The notes under the pieces were generated by a model. It saw nothing but the letters and a program-made list of their open reading frames with translations. It searched no databases and had not been told where the DNA came from. 64,000 nt of DNA. Origin: Nesterenkonia sedimenti. GTDB lineage: Bacteria; Actinomycetota; Actinomycetes; Actinomycetales; Micrococcaceae. A program made the translations under genes and the position numbers. This document shows positions 9,944 to 18,342 of the stretch, piece by piece (position 1 is the stretch's first letter; each line of letters opens with the position of its first letter). Where the stretch lies: positions 83,765 through 147,764 of the forward strand of contig NZ_JABAHY010000008.1 of NCBI RefSeq assembly GCF_012641515.1, in the 5' to 3' direction.

Positions 9944-10591
9944 CTAGTCTTCGTCCAGCCGGGGCGCGGGGATCGTTCCGCCGTTGAGGCCGACCCCGCG
10001 GTCGGCGGAGGTGCTCTGGTCCTCTCCGCCGGCTCCATTCTGTCCTGCGGAACCCTCGGTGAGGGTGTGCAACGCGCCGGATCCAGTGAGGCCACCGGGT
10101 GCGTCCAGGATGTGTTCAGAGACGTCTACAGCCGCCGGCGCCTCGGCCCCTGGCTCCTGGGGTGCCCCGACGAAGGTGCTGGGTGCTCCGGTGGAGGGGG
10201 CCTCTTCGGCGCTGTTGACCACGCTCGAGGTTTCGAGGTCGAAGGTTCCAGCTGTCGCGGGCATGACCATGCCGATGGTGACCGCGGAGTTCGACAGCGC
10301 CTGGGGTGACTGCAGGTACTGGACCTGTTCGGCCAGGGCCTCGTTCTCGTGGACCAGGGACTGGTGCTCATTGGTCATCTGCACCAGCTGGTACTGGGTG
10401 TTGGCCACGTGGATGTTGACGGTGAGCACTGCGGCCAGGGCTGCCACGAGCAGGATGATCACACCGGCGGCGAGTCCACGCTGCCGGCGGCGGATCTTCG
10501 GCAGCACCTGCAGCGCGGGTTTGGGCTTCTGCCCGGATTCGCCTGACTGGCGTTGTTCTTCGCGCAGATCGGAGACCGTAGCCAAGCTCAT
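9944..10591 (-). CDS. ftsL: FtsL-like divisome protein with long disordered C-terminal tail
   Basis: Bitopic membrane protein in the ftsL position between rsmH and ftsI. A basic N-terminal cytoplasmic part (about 1-40, KIRRRQRG) leads into one membrane helix (about 41-62). A short heptad-like segment follows (about 65-100, rich in Q, E, N and V), as expected for the FtsL coiled coil that binds FtsB/DivIC. The last 110 residues or so are Pro, Gly, Ser, Ala and acidic, with no recognisable domain. This makes the protein about twice the usual FtsL length of roughly 100-120 residues. The ATG overlaps the rsmH stop (ATGA). Confidence 0.8.
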   Translation of the reverse strand: MSLATVSDLREEQRQSGESGQKPKPALQVLPKIRRRQRGLAAGVIILLVAALAAVLTVNIHVANTQYQLVQMTNEHQSLVHENEALAEQVQYLQSPQALSNSAVTIGMVMPATAGTFDLETSSVVNSAEEAPSTGAPSTFVGAPQEPGAEAPAAVDVSEHILDAPGGLTGSGALHTLTEGSAGQNGAGGEDQSTSADRGVGLNGGTIPAPRLDED

Positions 10592-11586
10592 GAGGTGCTC
10601 CTTGCCATGGGGGTGATCTTCTCAACCGCTCGCAGCTTTGCGGAGGCGGCTCGCGGGTTTTCAGCGATTTCCCGGGGTTCTGGTGGGTGAGCGCCGCGGA
10701 TCAGCTGCCGGAAGGTGGGCCGATGCTCCTCCAGTTCCACCGGCAGCCCGGCCGGAGCGGAGGATTTCGTCCGGGCAGTGAAGGTCCGTTTGACGATCCG
10801 ATCCTCCAGGGAGTGATAGGAGAGCACGACGACGGCGCCCGCCTCGGCGACGGCGTCCATAGCGGCGGGGATCGCCCGCTCGAGGACTTCGAGTTCCTGG
10901 TTGACCGCGATCCGGATGGCCTGGAAGCTGCGCTTGGCCGGATGCCCGCCAGTTCGTTTGGCTGCTGCGGGCACGGCGGCGTCGATGATTTCGGCCAGCT
11001 GGGCGGTGGTGGTCAGGGGTGTGTTCGCCCGGGCCCGGACGATGGCTGATGCGATCCGCCCGGAGAAGCGCTCCTCACCGTATTGGGAGAGGATGCGTTT
11101 GAGTTCGGGCTCACTGATCACAGCCAGCAGTTCGGCGGCGGTGGGATCCTCGGAGTCGACTGAGGAGTCCATGCGCATATCCAGCGGGGCGTCATAGGAG
11201 TAGGCGAAGCCACGTTCTGCCTCGTCCAGCTGCAGGGAGGAGACTCCGAGGTCGAAGAGGACTCCGGCTAGTGCCTCACCGGGCTTCAGGGTCTGGGCCA
11301 CCTCGTCGATTTCGTCGTAGACCGCCCGTACGCTGCGGAAGCGGTCACCGTAGCCGGCCAGTCGCTGTCCGGCCAGCTGGAGCGCCTGGGGGTCGCGGTC
11401 GATACCGATGACGGTCACCGCCGGATCTGCCTCCAGCAAGGCTTCGGTGTGCCCGCCCATGCCGAGGGTGGCGTCGATGACCACCGGGGTGGCCTCCTGC
11501 ATCCGCTGGGCTGCCTGGCTCAGGAGGCTGATGCAGGCATCACGCATAACCGGCACATGCCGGTCAGCGGGTGCACGGTCAGCCAT
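10588..11586 (-). CDS. rsmH: 16S rRNA (cytosine(1402)-N(4))-methyltransferase
   Basis: RsmH (formerly MraW) methylates N4 of C1402 in 16S rRNA using S-adenosylmethionine. The 332-residue protein has the SAM-binding segment [14 protein letters not shown] near 39-52, and [22 protein letters not shown] near 125 matches the family signature. [14 protein letters not shown] near 255 is also characteristic. The ATG follows an AGGAG site at a good distance. It lies downstream of mraZ after a gap of 172 bp, in which I recognise no further gene. Confidence 0.96.
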   Translation of the reverse strand: MADRAPADRHVPVMRDACISLLSQAAQRMQEATPVVIDATLGMGGHTEALLEADPAVTVIGIDRDPQALQLAGQRLAGYGDRFRSVRAVYDEIDEVAQTLKPGEALAGVLFDLGVSSLQLDEAERGFAYSYDAPLDMRMDSSVDSEDPTAAELLAVISEPELKRILSQYGEERFSGRIASAIVRARANTPLTTTAQLAEIIDAAVPAAAKRTGGHPAKRSFQAIRIAVNQELEVLERAIPAAMDAVAEAGAVVVLSYHSLEDRIVKRTFTARTKSSAPAGLPVELEEHRPTFRQLIRGAHPPEPREIAENPRAASAKLRAVEKITPMARSTS

Positions 11587-11758
11587 GTCGGTCTCCTAGC
11601 GGCATTGGCGTCTACGGATGAATGAGGCCCTTCAGCCGGCTCCCCCACCGTTGGGTCCAGCCTGACATCGGGGAAGAGAAGTCAGGTTGGTCCGCAACGG
11701 TAAGGAGGCTTACCAAAGGGCCCCTATGTAATTGCCTGGCGAAGATTCCGTCTCCGGC

Positions 11759-12190
11759 TCAGAAGAGTCCGGGAATGGCTTCCTCGTCGGTGGAGGAGAA
11801 CTCGGACTCCTTCTCCTCCAGGTAGCTATTCCAGGCCGCGGTGTCCCAGATCTCGGCGCGGTCGCCGGCGCCGATGACTGTGACCTCACGGTCCAGTCCC
11901 GCGTATTCCCGCAGGTTCGGGGGGATGGTGACCCGTCCCTGCTTATCCGGAGTCTCGTCCGAAGCCCCGGAGAGGAACACGCGGATGTAGTCACGTGCCT
12001 GACGGGAAGTCAGGGGCGCCTGCCGCATCTGTGCATGCACTGCCGCGAACTGGTCAGTGCTGAACACGTAGATGCAGCGCTCCTGCCCCCGGGTCAGAAC
12101 GAGGCCTTCGGCCAGTTCGTCACGGTATTTAGCAGGCAGGATGAGGCGCCCTTTGTCATCCAGGCGAGGGGTATAGGTGCCGAGAAACAT
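11759..12190 (-). CDS. mraZ: MraZ, transcriptional regulator of the division/cell-wall cluster
   Basis: MraZ binds DNA upstream of its own gene and represses the cluster in the bacteria where it has been studied. It has an AbrB-like double-psi fold. Two copies of the DxxGR-type motif are seen: [15 protein letters not shown] near 9-23 and [15 protein letters not shown] in the second half. I take the ATG at 12190 (MFLGTYTP, the usual N terminus), because an AAGGAG lies nine bases before it. The ATG three codons upstream directly abuts that AAGGAG and has no spacing. The protein is then 143 residues long. Confidence 0.95.
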   Translation of the reverse strand: MFLGTYTPRLDDKGRLILPAKYRDELAEGLVLTRGQERCIYVFSTDQFAAVHAQMRQAPLTSRQARDYIRVFLSGASDETPDKQGRVTIPPNLREYAGLDREVTVIGAGDRAEIWDTAAWNSYLEEKESEFSSTDEEAIPGLF

Positions 12191-12214
12191 GGCGCCCATC
12201 TCCTTCGCTTGGAG

Positions 12215-12283
12215 TCACTTTCCCATCGCGCTCCACTTTACTCCACTTCCCCCCACTTTCCAACAATAACCACCCTGAATATA
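12215..12283 (-). promoter_or_regulatory. mraZ promoter and MraZ-box array
   Basis: Read on the minus strand, 12259-12233 holds three repeats at exact 10-bp spacing: AAAGTGG, GAAGTGG, AAAGTGG. A fourth AAAGTGA lies at 12221-12215. MraZ operators elsewhere are direct repeats with a GTGG/TGGG core at about 10-bp period, which fits well. A candidate -10 hexamer TATATT is at 12283-12278, which would place the repeats just downstream of the transcription start, as in the E. coli arrangement. No clear -35 was found. Autoregulation is inferred. Confidence 0.75.
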
Positions 12284-12370
12284 CCCCTTAGGCGTGTTTC
12301 CGGGGATCGAGACTCACGATGACGCCTCTAGATACCCTCTTCTGACCTGCGGTTTTACATGGCGGGGACT

Positions 12371-12420
12371 CAGTGGGGGAAAGTGGGGAGCCCACTGGAG
12401 GACGGTGGGGAGGAAAGTGG
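12371..12420 (+). promoter_or_regulatory. Second, oppositely oriented group of GTGG boxes (possible MraZ sites)
   Basis: On the plus strand, AAAGTGG occurs at 12380-12386 and again at 12414-12420, with related GTGGGG cores at 12373 and 12405. The group lies about 120 bp upstream of the main MraZ boxes and faces them. Spacing is irregular, so binding is less certain than for the proximal array. Paired opposing sites could allow cooperative binding or looping, but that is speculation. Confidence 0.4.
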
Positions 12421-12467
12421 AGGAAGATCCCACAGAGAGGGCACAAACAGCCCCCTGGACAGAAGAA

Positions 12468-12495
12468 AACCCCTGCGAGAACTCTCGCAGGGGTT
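12468..12495 (-). terminator. Rho-independent terminator of the DUF3040 gene
   Basis: A perfect 13-bp stem (AACCCCTGCGAGA with its complement) closes on a two-base gap. Read on the minus strand it is followed by TTTTCTTCT. It lies 21 bp after the stop codon of the DUF3040 gene and isolates that gene from the mraZ promoter. Confidence 0.88.
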
Positions 12496-12516
12496 AGGTG
12501 GTGGGAAGTGGAGGAG

Positions 12517-12924
12517 CTACTGCTGGCGCCGCTGCTCCCACTTCTGCTCCAGGTTGGACATGAAGCCGCCTGAGGGGCTTGGGGTGGAGCTCTTGGGGCC
12601 GGATCCACCGGATCCTCCCCCATTGCCGTTTCCACCGTTGCTGTTCTTGGGACCGGCAGAGGATACTCCGCCCGTGGTGGCGAAGTAGACGCCGATGCCC
12701 ATGATGACGAACCCGGCGATCCCCACGGGGATCAGCTGCTGGTAGATGCCCAGCACCAGGACACCGATGCCTGCAACGGCCACCAGCAGTCCGAGCACGA
12801 GGTTTCGTACATTCAGCTTGCCGACAGGAGCTTCCTGCAGGGAGCTCGCAAAACTTGGATCCTCAGTCTGAAGCTGTTCCTCCAGCTCCCTGAGCATCCG
12901 CTGTTCTCGCTCCGACAGTGGCAT
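12517..12924 (-). CDS. DUF3040 domain-containing membrane protein
   Basis: Small actinobacterial membrane protein of unknown function. The N terminus MPLSEREQRMLRELEEQL is the typical DUF3040 beginning. Two hydrophobic helices follow (about residues 42-62 and 66-86), then a glycine/asparagine/serine-rich cytoplasmic tail. I start at the ATG at 12924, because AGGAG lies seven bases before it. The ATG nine codons earlier has no ribosome site. A gene of this family next to mraZ is also found in Mycobacterium. The protein is 135 residues long. Confidence 0.88.
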   Translation of the reverse strand: MPLSEREQRMLRELEEQLQTEDPSFASSLQEAPVGKLNVRNLVLGLLVAVAGIGVLVLGIYQQLIPVGIAGFVIMGIGVYFATTGGVSSAGPKNSNGGNGNGGGSGGSGPKSSTPSPSGGFMSNLEQKWEQRRQQ

Positions 12925-13042
12925 TGTCTCGCTCCTCGGATTTCCGGTCATGGCCTTAGGGATTAAAGTCTATCTTCTCCGGGGCCTCTGCACATAGCCG
13001 GGGACCAAACCTGTGATCAAGTTGTCATGTAATCCTCAGTTA

Positions 13043-14242
13043 TTACCCAGAATCGGGGTTTTCCTGGGGTTTCTCCGCATCCAGCAGGGATGCCGGCTGA
13101 ACAGCGGCCCCCGGGAACTTCCCCGAGACGGCATCTGAGGCTCGTTGGGCGGCAAGCCAGTCGTCGTCGTGGGCGTCGAAACTCAACTGAAGGCTGCCGT
13201 CACTGCGGCTGAGCTTCTCAGCTCGGACTCCGATCAGCCGCACCGGCTGCGGCCGGTCTCCCAGTTTCTCCAGCAGCCGCACAGCCGCCGCATGCAGTTC
13301 CGGACCCGATTGGCTGGGATGGCGCAGCACTGCTGAGCGGGTCAGAGTGGTGAAATCGCGCCATCGGATCTTCATACTCAGCCCTGATGCCTGCAGTCCG
13401 CTGCTGCGCAGCCGGCCGGCCACCTTATGGGAGAGCCGCAGCAGTTCCCGGCGTAGCGCCTCAGTACTGCGGATATCCTCGGCGAAGGTCTCCTCGGCCC
13501 CGATGCTCTTCTCCTCCCGTACCGGTTCGACCCCGCGGGGGTCATGTCCCCAGGCCAGATCATGTAGATGCTCGCCGACGGCTCCGAGTTTCTTGGCCAG
13601 GATCTCCCGCGGCATCTCTGCGATCTGCTGGACGGTGCGCAGACCCATCCCGGCTAGGACTTCATTGGTCTTAGCACCCACACCCCACAGGGCTGAGGCG
13701 GGCAGGCTGTGCAGGAATTTGATGCGGGCAGCTGGTGGCACCACCAGCAGACCATCGGGTTTGGCCCGTGTGGAGGCGATTTTGGCGATGAACTTCCGGT
13801 CGGCGATTCCCACTGTGGCCGGCAGTCCCACTTCGGCACGGATGCCTTCGCGGATCAGCTGCCCCATCTGTTCGGGGTCTCCCAGCCGGCGCCTGGCCCC
13901 GGTGAGGTCGAGGAAGGCTTCATCCACGCTGAGCTGTTCCTTCAGATGGGTCAGCGTGTCGAAATAGGCCATGATCCTGGCCGAGAGTTCCCGGTAGCGG
14001 TGCATCTGGGGTGGGATGACGATGGCTGTGGGGCTCAGCTGGCGGGCTCGGCTGAGTGGGATGGCCGAGCGCACGCCGTCGCGGCGCGCTTCATAGGAGG
14101 CCGAGAGCACCACTGAACGTCCCTCCCCTGCAACGATGATCTTCTCACCGCGCAGTTCGGGTTTGTCCAGCAGTTCGGCCTCCACATAGAAGGCATCCAT
14201 ATCCACATGCGCAATGATCGGTGCCCGGCTTCGGGAGGTCAT
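13043..14242 (-). CDS. dinB: DNA polymerase IV (Y-family translesion polymerase)
   Basis: Error-prone polymerase that copies past damaged bases. The catalytic carboxylates are present: HVDMDAFYVEAE near 12-23 and SVDEAFLDLTG near 105-115. The steric-gate region (FYVE), the helix-hairpin-helix part (WGVGAKTNEVLAGMGLRTVQQIAEM) and the little-finger domain follow. Length 399 is normal. It lacks an evident C-terminal beta-clamp motif that I can name with confidence. The ATG at 14242 is only 11 bp from the divergent idsA start and appears to be leaderless, with TACGCT six bases upstream. Confidence 0.93.
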   Translation of the reverse strand: MTSRSRAPIIAHVDMDAFYVEAELLDKPELRGEKIIVAGEGRSVVLSASYEARRDGVRSAIPLSRARQLSPTAIVIPPQMHRYRELSARIMAYFDTLTHLKEQLSVDEAFLDLTGARRRLGDPEQMGQLIREGIRAEVGLPATVGIADRKFIAKIASTRAKPDGLLVVPPAARIKFLHSLPASALWGVGAKTNEVLAGMGLRTVQQIAEMPREILAKKLGAVGEHLHDLAWGHDPRGVEPVREEKSIGAEETFAEDIRSTEALRRELLRLSHKVAGRLRSSGLQASGLSMKIRWRDFTTLTRSAVLRHPSQSGPELHAAAVRLLEKLGDRPQPVRLIGVRAEKLSRSDGSLQLSFDAHDDDWLAAQRASDAVSGKFPGAAVQPASLLDAEKPQENPDSG

Positions 14243-14256
14243 AGGCTTAGCGTATG
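14240..14256. promoter_or_regulatory. Minimal divergent promoter pair for dinB and idsA
   Basis: Only 11 bp separate the two start codons. On the plus strand, TAGGCT (14242-14247) is followed by six bases and then the idsA ATG at 14254. On the minus strand, TACGCT (14254-14249) is followed by six bases and then the dinB ATG at 14242. Each -10 hexamer therefore touches the other gene's start codon. Both match the TANNNT spacing typical of leaderless actinobacterial transcripts. The -35 regions would fall inside the opposite coding sequence. Confidence 0.65.
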
Positions 14257-15345
14257 CCCACCTACGGACACGTCGAGAACGTCAATCAGCGCTGCCGGGA
14301 GTTTCTGGAGGATAAGCGCCGCCATGTCGAGCAGATCGACCCCAATTCTGCTGCAGTGGTGGACTCCCTGCTGGCGCTGACTGCAGGTGGGAAGAAGCTG
14401 CGTCCCCTGCTTGCCTGGTTGGGCTACCGGGCTGCAGCAGGTGATCAGGAGACCAGCACCGGACAGCAGCAGGCCATTATTGAACTCGGCACCGCACTGG
14501 AGCTCTTTCAGGCGGCGGCCCTGGTCCACGACGACGTCATCGACCGCTCCGATACCCGCCGTGGTCAACCCAGCACCCACCGGTGGTTCACCCAGCGCCA
14601 CCGCGATGCCAGTTTCGCCGGAAGCGCCGAACATTTCGGCATCTCCGGGGCGATTCTGGCCGGGGATCTCGCTCTGGCCTGGGCCAATGAGGCCTTCACC
14701 CGTGCTGAGACCCTCGCTGAAACCTCCGGCACTGCCCGGGGGATCTTTGAGCGGATGCATACCGAGGTGATCACCGGGCAGTATCTGGATGTTCTGGCGG
14801 AGGTGGATATCGCCACCGACCCGCAGACTATGCGCAGCCGGGCTCGTAATGTCCTGATCTATAAGGCGGCGAAGTACAGCGTGGAGTACCCCCTCATCCT
14901 GGGGGCTGCGCTGGGCGGCGGCAGCGAGGATCTGTTGGCGGCTCTCTCCGAGATCGGCCTTCCCCTGGGTGAGGCCTTCCAGCTGCAGGATGATCTCTTA
15001 GGGGTCTTCGGAGATCCTGAGCTGACGGGCAAACCAGTCGGTGACGACCTCAGGGAAGGTAAGCGCACCGAACTGGTCGCCTATGGGCTTGCTCACGCCC
15101 CGGCTGCGGAGGCCGATGAGCTGGAGCAGATGCTGGGTACTGCTGAACTGACCCAGCAGGAGGTCTTCCGCGCCCAGGAGATCCTGCGTTCCTGCGGTGC
15201 CGCACAGCAGGTGGAGGCCGAGATTTCCGCCCTGGCCGAGACCAGCCGGGATGCGCGGGGGCGGCTGCCTGAGCTGGGGGTCTCTGCGGCCGTGCTTGAT
15301 GACCTCGATGACCTCGCTCAGCGTTTGGTCTCCCGCACGTCCTGA
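14254..15345 (+). CDS. idsA: Polyprenyl (geranylgeranyl-type) diphosphate synthase
   Basis: Condenses isopentenyl diphosphate with allylic diphosphates to make isoprenoid precursors. Both aspartate-rich motifs are visible: LVHDDVIDRSDTRRGQPS (first DDxxD near 90) and FQLQDDLLGVFGD (second near 245). GGKKLRPLL near 43 binds the diphosphate. The residues before the first motif (ELFQAAALVHDD) include a phenylalanine that may limit product length, so C15-C20 products are likely, but that cannot be settled by eye. Length 363 is normal. An idsA gene in the same neighbourhood (with pknL and aroG) occurs in Mycobacterium. Confidence 0.92.
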   Translation: MPTYGHVENVNQRCREFLEDKRRHVEQIDPNSAAVVDSLLALTAGGKKLRPLLAWLGYRAAAGDQETSTGQQQAIIELGTALELFQAAALVHDDVIDRSDTRRGQPSTHRWFTQRHRDASFAGSAEHFGISGAILAGDLALAWANEAFTRAETLAETSGTARGIFERMHTEVITGQYLDVLAEVDIATDPQTMRSRARNVLIYKAAKYSVEYPLILGAALGGGSEDLLAALSEIGLPLGEAFQLQDDLLGVFGDPELTGKPVGDDLREGKRTELVAYGLAHAPAAEADELEQMLGTAELTQQEVFRAQEILRSCGAAQQVEAEISALAETSRDARGRLPELGVSAAVLDDLDDLAQRLVSRTS

Positions 15346-15380
15346 ACGCCGAGCGAAGCCGACTTCGATACCCTGAAACA

Positions 15381-16907
15381 ATGAGCAGCGAGGAGAGCTG
15401 GATCGGCTCAGTCATCGGAGAGCGGTACGCCATCGAACGGCGTGTGGCTCGCGGCGGCATGTCCACGGTCTACCTGGCCAAGGACCAGCGCCTGCACCGT
15501 GAAGTGGCGATCAAGGTGCTCTTCCCGCATATGGCCGAGGACCGCAAGGTCGTGCAGCGGTTCGAGCAGGAGGCCCGCAACTCGGCGCTGATCAGCCACC
15601 CCAATGTGGTGCAGGTCCTCGATCAGGGCCAGACCCGTGAGACCGCCTATATGGTCATGGAGTATGTGCCGGGTGCGACCCTGCGCACGCTGCTGAAGCG
15701 AGGCCCGATGACGCCCCGGCTGACCTTGGCCTACGCTCAGGCGATCCTCTCGGGGCTCTCCGCGGCGCACCGCGCCGGCCTGGTGCACCGGGATATCAAA
15801 CCGGAGAATGTGCTGGTCTCCCCCGAGGGCCGGATCAAGCTCGCTGACTTCGGGCTGGCCCGGGCCGCCACTCACCATTCGGGAACCTCCACCCTGATGG
15901 GCACGGTCGCCTATATCTCCCCCGAGCTGCTCTCCGGCGAGGGTGCCGATGAGCGGGCCGATATCTACGCCGTCGGGATCCTGCTCTATGAGATGCTCAC
16001 CGGAGTCCAGCCCTATACCGGCGACTCCCCGGTCCGGGTGGCCTTCCAACACGTCAATTCCACCGTTCCCGCCCCCTCCTCCTATGTGCCGGGACTGGCC
16101 GAGACCCTGGATTCACTGGTCCGGGAGGCGACCCGCGCCGATCCAGCGGACCGGCCCAAGAATGCCGATGAGCTGCTGGAGCAGCTTGAGGCTGTGCGCG
16201 ATGAGCTCACTGAGGAGCAGTTGGACTTCGACGGCGCCCTGGTCAAACATCGCCGCCACAATCCGCCGCCGCCGGAGGACTTCTCCGAGCCGGAGACCGA
16301 GACCGATGACGACGACGCCCCAGCCGCCGGGACCTCAGAGGCGACCCAGGTGATGCCGGCCGGCTCCGCCGAGGAACCCCTCGAGGATGATGAGGACGAG
16401 GTCTTCGAGGAGGATCTGCCCGGGGCTGAGGACTTCGAAGAGGAGTCAGCCGAGCCGGCCACTGCTGCCCTTCCGGGTGCGGCCGAAGACTTCCCCACCG
16501 CCGAGGACGGCGATCAGGACTGGGATGAGGATGTCACCACTGCCCTGGGCCAGGCCCAAGCCGCTCCTCCCCCACGGCCGCAGGCCCCTGCCCCGGCGCC
16601 ACAGGCTGATCCTTGGGCGACCCTGGCCGTTGAGGATCGACAGACAGTGGCGGAGGTTCCCCTGCCGACCCGGCTCAGTGTCGCTGATGCCGAGACCGGT
16701 CCGCAGCCGGCACGACAGCCTCAGCGGACGCACACACCCATCGGTAAGGATAAGAAGCAGCGCCAGCGGCCGGTGGCTGAGCTCAATGGCCCAACCCCGG
16801 CCCGCCAGGGTATTGCTGCGGCTGTGGTGATGATTGTGCTGGCCGTGGTGATGCTGCTGGGCTTCCAGCTGGGCATCAGCGAGAGCCTCATCCCCTCGCT
16901 GCCCTAG
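15381..16907 (+). CDS. pknL: Eukaryotic-type serine/threonine protein kinase, PknL-like
   Basis: Membrane-anchored kinase with the catalytic domain in the cytoplasm (about residues 12-275). The glycine loop is VARGGMSTVYLA, the ATP lysine is in REVAIKVLF, the catalytic loop is HRDIKPENV near 138 and the metal loop is DFGLARA near 155. A long acidic then proline-rich linker (about 290-470) precedes one membrane helix (about 478-498) and an extracellular tail of only about ten residues. There is no PASTA or other sensor domain outside the cell. The neighbours idsA and aroG match the pknL locus of Mycobacterium. TACCCT ends six bases before the ATG, so the mRNA may be leaderless. Confidence 0.9.
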   Translation: MSSEESWIGSVIGERYAIERRVARGGMSTVYLAKDQRLHREVAIKVLFPHMAEDRKVVQRFEQEARNSALISHPNVVQVLDQGQTRETAYMVMEYVPGATLRTLLKRGPMTPRLTLAYAQAILSGLSAAHRAGLVHRDIKPENVLVSPEGRIKLADFGLARAATHHSGTSTLMGTVAYISPELLSGEGADERADIYAVGILLYEMLTGVQPYTGDSPVRVAFQHVNSTVPAPSSYVPGLAETLDSLVREATRADPADRPKNADELLEQLEAVRDELTEEQLDFDGALVKHRRHNPPPPEDFSEPETETDDDDAPAAGTSEATQVMPAGSAEEPLEDDEDEVFEEDLPGAEDFEEESAEPATAALPGAAEDFPTAEDGDQDWDEDVTTALGQAQAAPPPRPQAPAPAPQADPWATLAVEDRQTVAEVPLPTRLSVADAETGPQPARQPQRTHTPIGKDKKQRQRPVAELNGPTPARQGIAAAVVMIVLAVVMLLGFQLGISESLIPSLP

Positions 16908-16912
16908 TCCCC

Positions 16913-18325
16913 TTAGGAGACTTTGGTGAGGGACTCTGCGACGAGGAAGGCCATCTCCAGGGACTGTTTATGGTTCAGCCGGGGGTCGACCAGGGACTCG
17001 TAGCGACCGTCGAAGGCTGACTCGTCGATCACATCGGAGCCGCCGAGGCATTCGGCCACATCATCGCCGGTCATCTCCACATGCAGACCACCGGGGTAGG
17101 TACCGGCTGCCTGGTGCACCTCGAAGAAGCCGCGGACCTCGTCCATGACGTCGTCGAACCGGCGGGTTTTATAACCGTTCTTCGCGGTGATGGTGTTGCC
17201 GTGCATGGGATCGGTGACCCAGACGACTTTGGCGCCGGAATCCCGGACTGCTTCCACCAGCGGGGGCAGCTTCTCACGGATATTGGCCGCACCCATCCGG
17301 GAGATGAAGGTCAGCCGGCCGGGCTCACGCTCGGGATCCAGCTTCTCGATCAGCTCCAGGGCAGTCTCCGGCTTGGTGGTGGGGCCCAGTTTCACACCCA
17401 GGGGGTTGCGTACCCGGGAGAGGTAGTCCACATGGGCGCCGTCGAGGTCACGGGTTCGCTCACCGATCCAGACGAAGTGACCGGAGGTCACATAGGGCTG
17501 GCCGGTGCGGGAGTCGATCCGGGTCAGAGCACGCTCGTAGTCCAGCAGCAGCGCCTCGTGTGCGGCGTAGAACTCGGTGCGCTTCAGGGACTCGAAGTCA
17601 GCACCACAGGCCTGCATGAACTGCACTGCCCGGTCGATCTCGCCGGCGATCTGCTCGTATTTGGCGTGGGCGGGGTTCTCCATGAAGCCCTTATTCCACT
17701 GCTGAACAGCGCGGAGGTCAGCGAACCCGCCCTCAGTGAAGGCACGGATCAGATTCAGGGTCGCCGCCGAGTTGTGGTAGGCGCGCACCATCCGTTTGGG
17801 GTCAGGAATGCGGGCTTCCTCGGTGAAGTCGAAACCGTTGACGATCTCGCCCCGGAAGCTGGGCAGGGTGATATCCCCGCGGGTTTCCATATCCGAGCTG
17901 CGCGGCTTGGCGTACTGACCGGCCATCCGGCCCATCTTCACCACCGGCAGGGCCGCACCATAGGTCAGCACCACTGCCATCTGCAGGATGGTCTTGACCT
18001 TGGCGCTGATCTTATCGGCGGTGACATCGTCGAAAGTCTCCGCGCAGTCCCCGCCCTGGAGCAGGAATGCTTTGCCCTCGGCCACCTGGGCCAGACGGTT
18101 CTTGAGCTTATCGACCTCACCGGCGAAGACCAGTGGCGGATTCGTGGACAGTTCGCCGTAGGCGGACTGAAAATCGGGGTGGCCGCGCCAGTCCGGCTGC
18201 TGCTTGAGAGGGAGCTCGCGCCAGCGGTCCAGGCCCGGATACTCGGCTGCTCCGGTATGGATGATCTCGCCGGGGGCGGTCAGCGGTTTCTCAGTGCGTG
18301 GGGTGGTCTCTTCTGCAGCAGTCAC
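16913..18325 (-). CDS. aroG: 3-deoxy-7-phosphoheptulonate synthase, class II
   Basis: First enzyme of the shikimate pathway: phosphoenolpyruvate plus erythrose 4-phosphate give DAHP. The 470-residue protein has class II features: FLLQGGDCAETF near 97, RMAGQYAKPRS near 136, and the metal-binding histidine region VTDPMHGNTI near 370. DPRLNHKQSLEMAF at the end is also typical. It ends five bases from the convergent kinase gene. The GTG start at 18325 has TACCCT six bases upstream and no Shine-Dalgarno site, so it is probably leaderless, with a promoter in the 17-bp gap after fadD and the end of that gene. Confidence 0.96.
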   Translation of the reverse strand: MTAAEETTPRTEKPLTAPGEIIHTGAAEYPGLDRWRELPLKQQPDWRGHPDFQSAYGELSTNPPLVFAGEVDKLKNRLAQVAEGKAFLLQGGDCAETFDDVTADKISAKVKTILQMAVVLTYGAALPVVKMGRMAGQYAKPRSSDMETRGDITLPSFRGEIVNGFDFTEEARIPDPKRMVRAYHNSAATLNLIRAFTEGGFADLRAVQQWNKGFMENPAHAKYEQIAGEIDRAVQFMQACGADFESLKRTEFYAAHEALLLDYERALTRIDSRTGQPYVTSGHFVWIGERTRDLDGAHVDYLSRVRNPLGVKLGPTTKPETALELIEKLDPEREPGRLTFISRMGAANIREKLPPLVEAVRDSGAKVVWVTDPMHGNTITAKNGYKTRRFDDVMDEVRGFFEVHQAAGTYPGGLHVEMTGDDVAECLGGSDVIDESAFDGRYESLVDPRLNHKQSLEMAFLVAESLTKVS

Positions 18326-18342
18326 CCCAGTAGGGTACTCCG

